A stretch of 37,320 nt of DNA from an uncultured Coriobacteriaceae bacterium (GTDB lineage: Bacteria > Actinomycetota > Coriobacteriia > Coriobacteriales > Atopobiaceae): NCBI GenBank assembly GCA_902773995.1, contig CACYGL010000038.1, forward strand, positions 1 to 37,320. Direction: 5' to 3'. Under the pieces are notes generated by a model, which saw nothing but the letters and a program-made list of their open reading frames with translations, ran no database searches and was not told the DNA's origin. The position numbers and the translations under genes were made by a program. Of this stretch, positions 36,541-37,320 are shown piece by piece (position 1 is the first letter of the stretch; each line of letters begins with the position of its first letter).

Positions 36541-37320
36541 ATGGCTAAGTCCGACATCGAGATTGCCCAAGAGGCCAGGATGCTGCCAATCACCGAGGTC
36601 GCCAAGAGGGCTGGCCTGGGTCCCGAGCAGCTCGAGCTCTATGGCAACTACAAGGCCAAGGTCGACATCCACGCCTTCACGGACGTGCCCATGAAGGGCA
36701 AGCTCATTCTCGTCACCGCAATCAACCCCACGCCTGCCGGCGAGGGCAAGACTACCACGTCCGTCGGCCTCGAGGACGCCCTCTGCAAGATGGGCAAGAA
36801 CGCCATGCTCTGCCTGCGCGAGCCTTCCCTGGGACCTGTGTTTGGCATCAAGGGCGGTGCCGCCGGCGGCGGATACGCCCAGGTCGTCCCCATGGAGGAC
36901 ATCAACCTCCACTTCACGGGCGACTTCCATGCCATCGGCGCGGCCAACAACCTCTGCGCCGCGATGCTCGACAACCACATCAAGCAGGGCAACGCCCTGG
37001 GGATCGACCCGCGCCGCATCGTGTGGAAGCGCTGCGTCGACATGAACGACCGCCAGCTCAGGAGCATCGTCGACGGCCTTGGCGGCGTCGCGAACGGCAT
37101 GCCGCGCGAGGACGGCTTCGACATCACCGTGGCCTCCGAGGTCATGGCGTGCTTCTGCCTGGCGACCGACCTCATGGACCTCAAGGCGCGCCTCGGCCGC
37201 ATGGTCATTGCCTACACCTACGACCGCAAGCCCGTCACGGTCCACGACATCCACGCCGAGGGTGCCATGACGGCGCTGCTCAAGGATGCCATCAAGCCCA
37301 ACCTGGTCCAGACGCTCGAG
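36541..37320 (+). CDS. fhs: Formate--tetrahydrofolate ligase, 5' part of gene
   Basis: The first 260 residues of Fhs (usual length about 555); the frame is open to the window end. The enzyme forms 10-formyl-THF from formate, THF and ATP, and can run in reverse to make ATP. The start [20 protein letters not shown] is typical. The nucleotide-binding loop [14 protein letters not shown] and the family block [20 protein letters not shown], then [15 protein letters not shown], are intact. AAGGAAG lies about 9 bases before the ATG. Codon use is strongly biased to C/G endings, unlike the operon upstream, which suggests an older, well-expressed gene. Its nearness to a GcvT-family gene is metabolically suggestive. 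Confidence 0.95.
   Translation, partial: MAKSDIEIAQEARMLPITEVAKRAGLGPEQLELYGNYKAKVDIHAFTDVPMKGKLILVTAINPTPAGEGKTTTSVGLEDALCKMGKNAMLCLREPSLGPVFGIKGGAAGGGYAQVVPMEDINLHFTGDFHAIGAANNLCAAMLDNHIKQGNALGIDPRRIVWKRCVDMNDRQLRSIVDGLGGVANGMPREDGFDITVASEVMACFCLATDLMDLKARLGRMVIAYTYDRKPVTVHDIHAEGAMTALLKDAIKPNLVQTLE

Noticed and set aside
36253..37254. Minus-strand frame opposite fhs
   Set aside because: fhs is clearly encoded on the plus strand with conserved blocks; the opposite frame has none.

Overview
The window is a high-GC chromosomal segment whose gene content and style point to an actinobacterium of the class Coriobacteriia, most likely near Olsenella/Atopobiaceae. That assignment is inference. It rests on membrane-bound LuxR-type regulators, the tig-clpP-clpX order, cell-surface proteins built from repeated sugar/wall-type modules, a type-2 GalT, and short palindromic repeats whose arms read GACAAAGGGA. 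No rRNA, CRISPR array, prophage or transposase gene is visible. The only RNA gene seen is one tRNA-Leu(UAG).

Layout. Positions 1-4706 hold an ABC transporter unit (two permeases and one ATPase) that runs into a 713-residue membrane protein with two LuxR-type DNA-binding domains. Positions 4707-8626 hold a hairpin-rich leader, tRNA-Leu, and the protein quality-control set tig, clpP and clpX, closed by a strong terminator. Positions 8830-13241 encode two secreted proteins: a large subtilisin-like protease and a smaller protein sharing its C-terminal module. Positions 13349-16113 (minus strand) carry a frameshifted tcdA, tatD and a family-8 glycosyltransferase. valS follows at 16279-18990.

Positions 19083-30477 form a galactose regulon. 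mglBAC imports galactose or methyl-galactoside. galM-galK-galT (minus strand) carries out most of the Leloir pathway. A divergent LacI-type regulator sits beside galM. A 14-bp operator-like sequence occurs twice before mglB and once in the regulator/galM intergenic region, which ties the two operons together. No galE is present. A ydcF-like gene lies between mglC and galT.

Positions 30505-36261 look like an accessory region with less biased codon use: a decayed stretch, a 71-residue helical protein, a PucR-type regulator (minus strand) and, divergent from it, a three-gene operon. The operon encodes a cysteine-rich protein I do not recognise, a GcvT-family folate-dependent methyltransferase-like protein and an NAD-type short-chain dehydrogenase. 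The formate-tetrahydrofolate ligase gene fhs begins after a hairpin and runs off the window end. I regard this locus as the best candidate for an undescribed pathway: possible tetrahydrofolate-dependent demethylation of an unknown substrate, with the C1 unit drained through folate enzymes.

Several repeat families are also worth attention: the GACAAAGGGA palindromes (three copies, two overlapping stop codons), a 52-bp repeat flanking mglBAC on both sides, and a hairpin cluster ahead of tRNA-Leu/tig.
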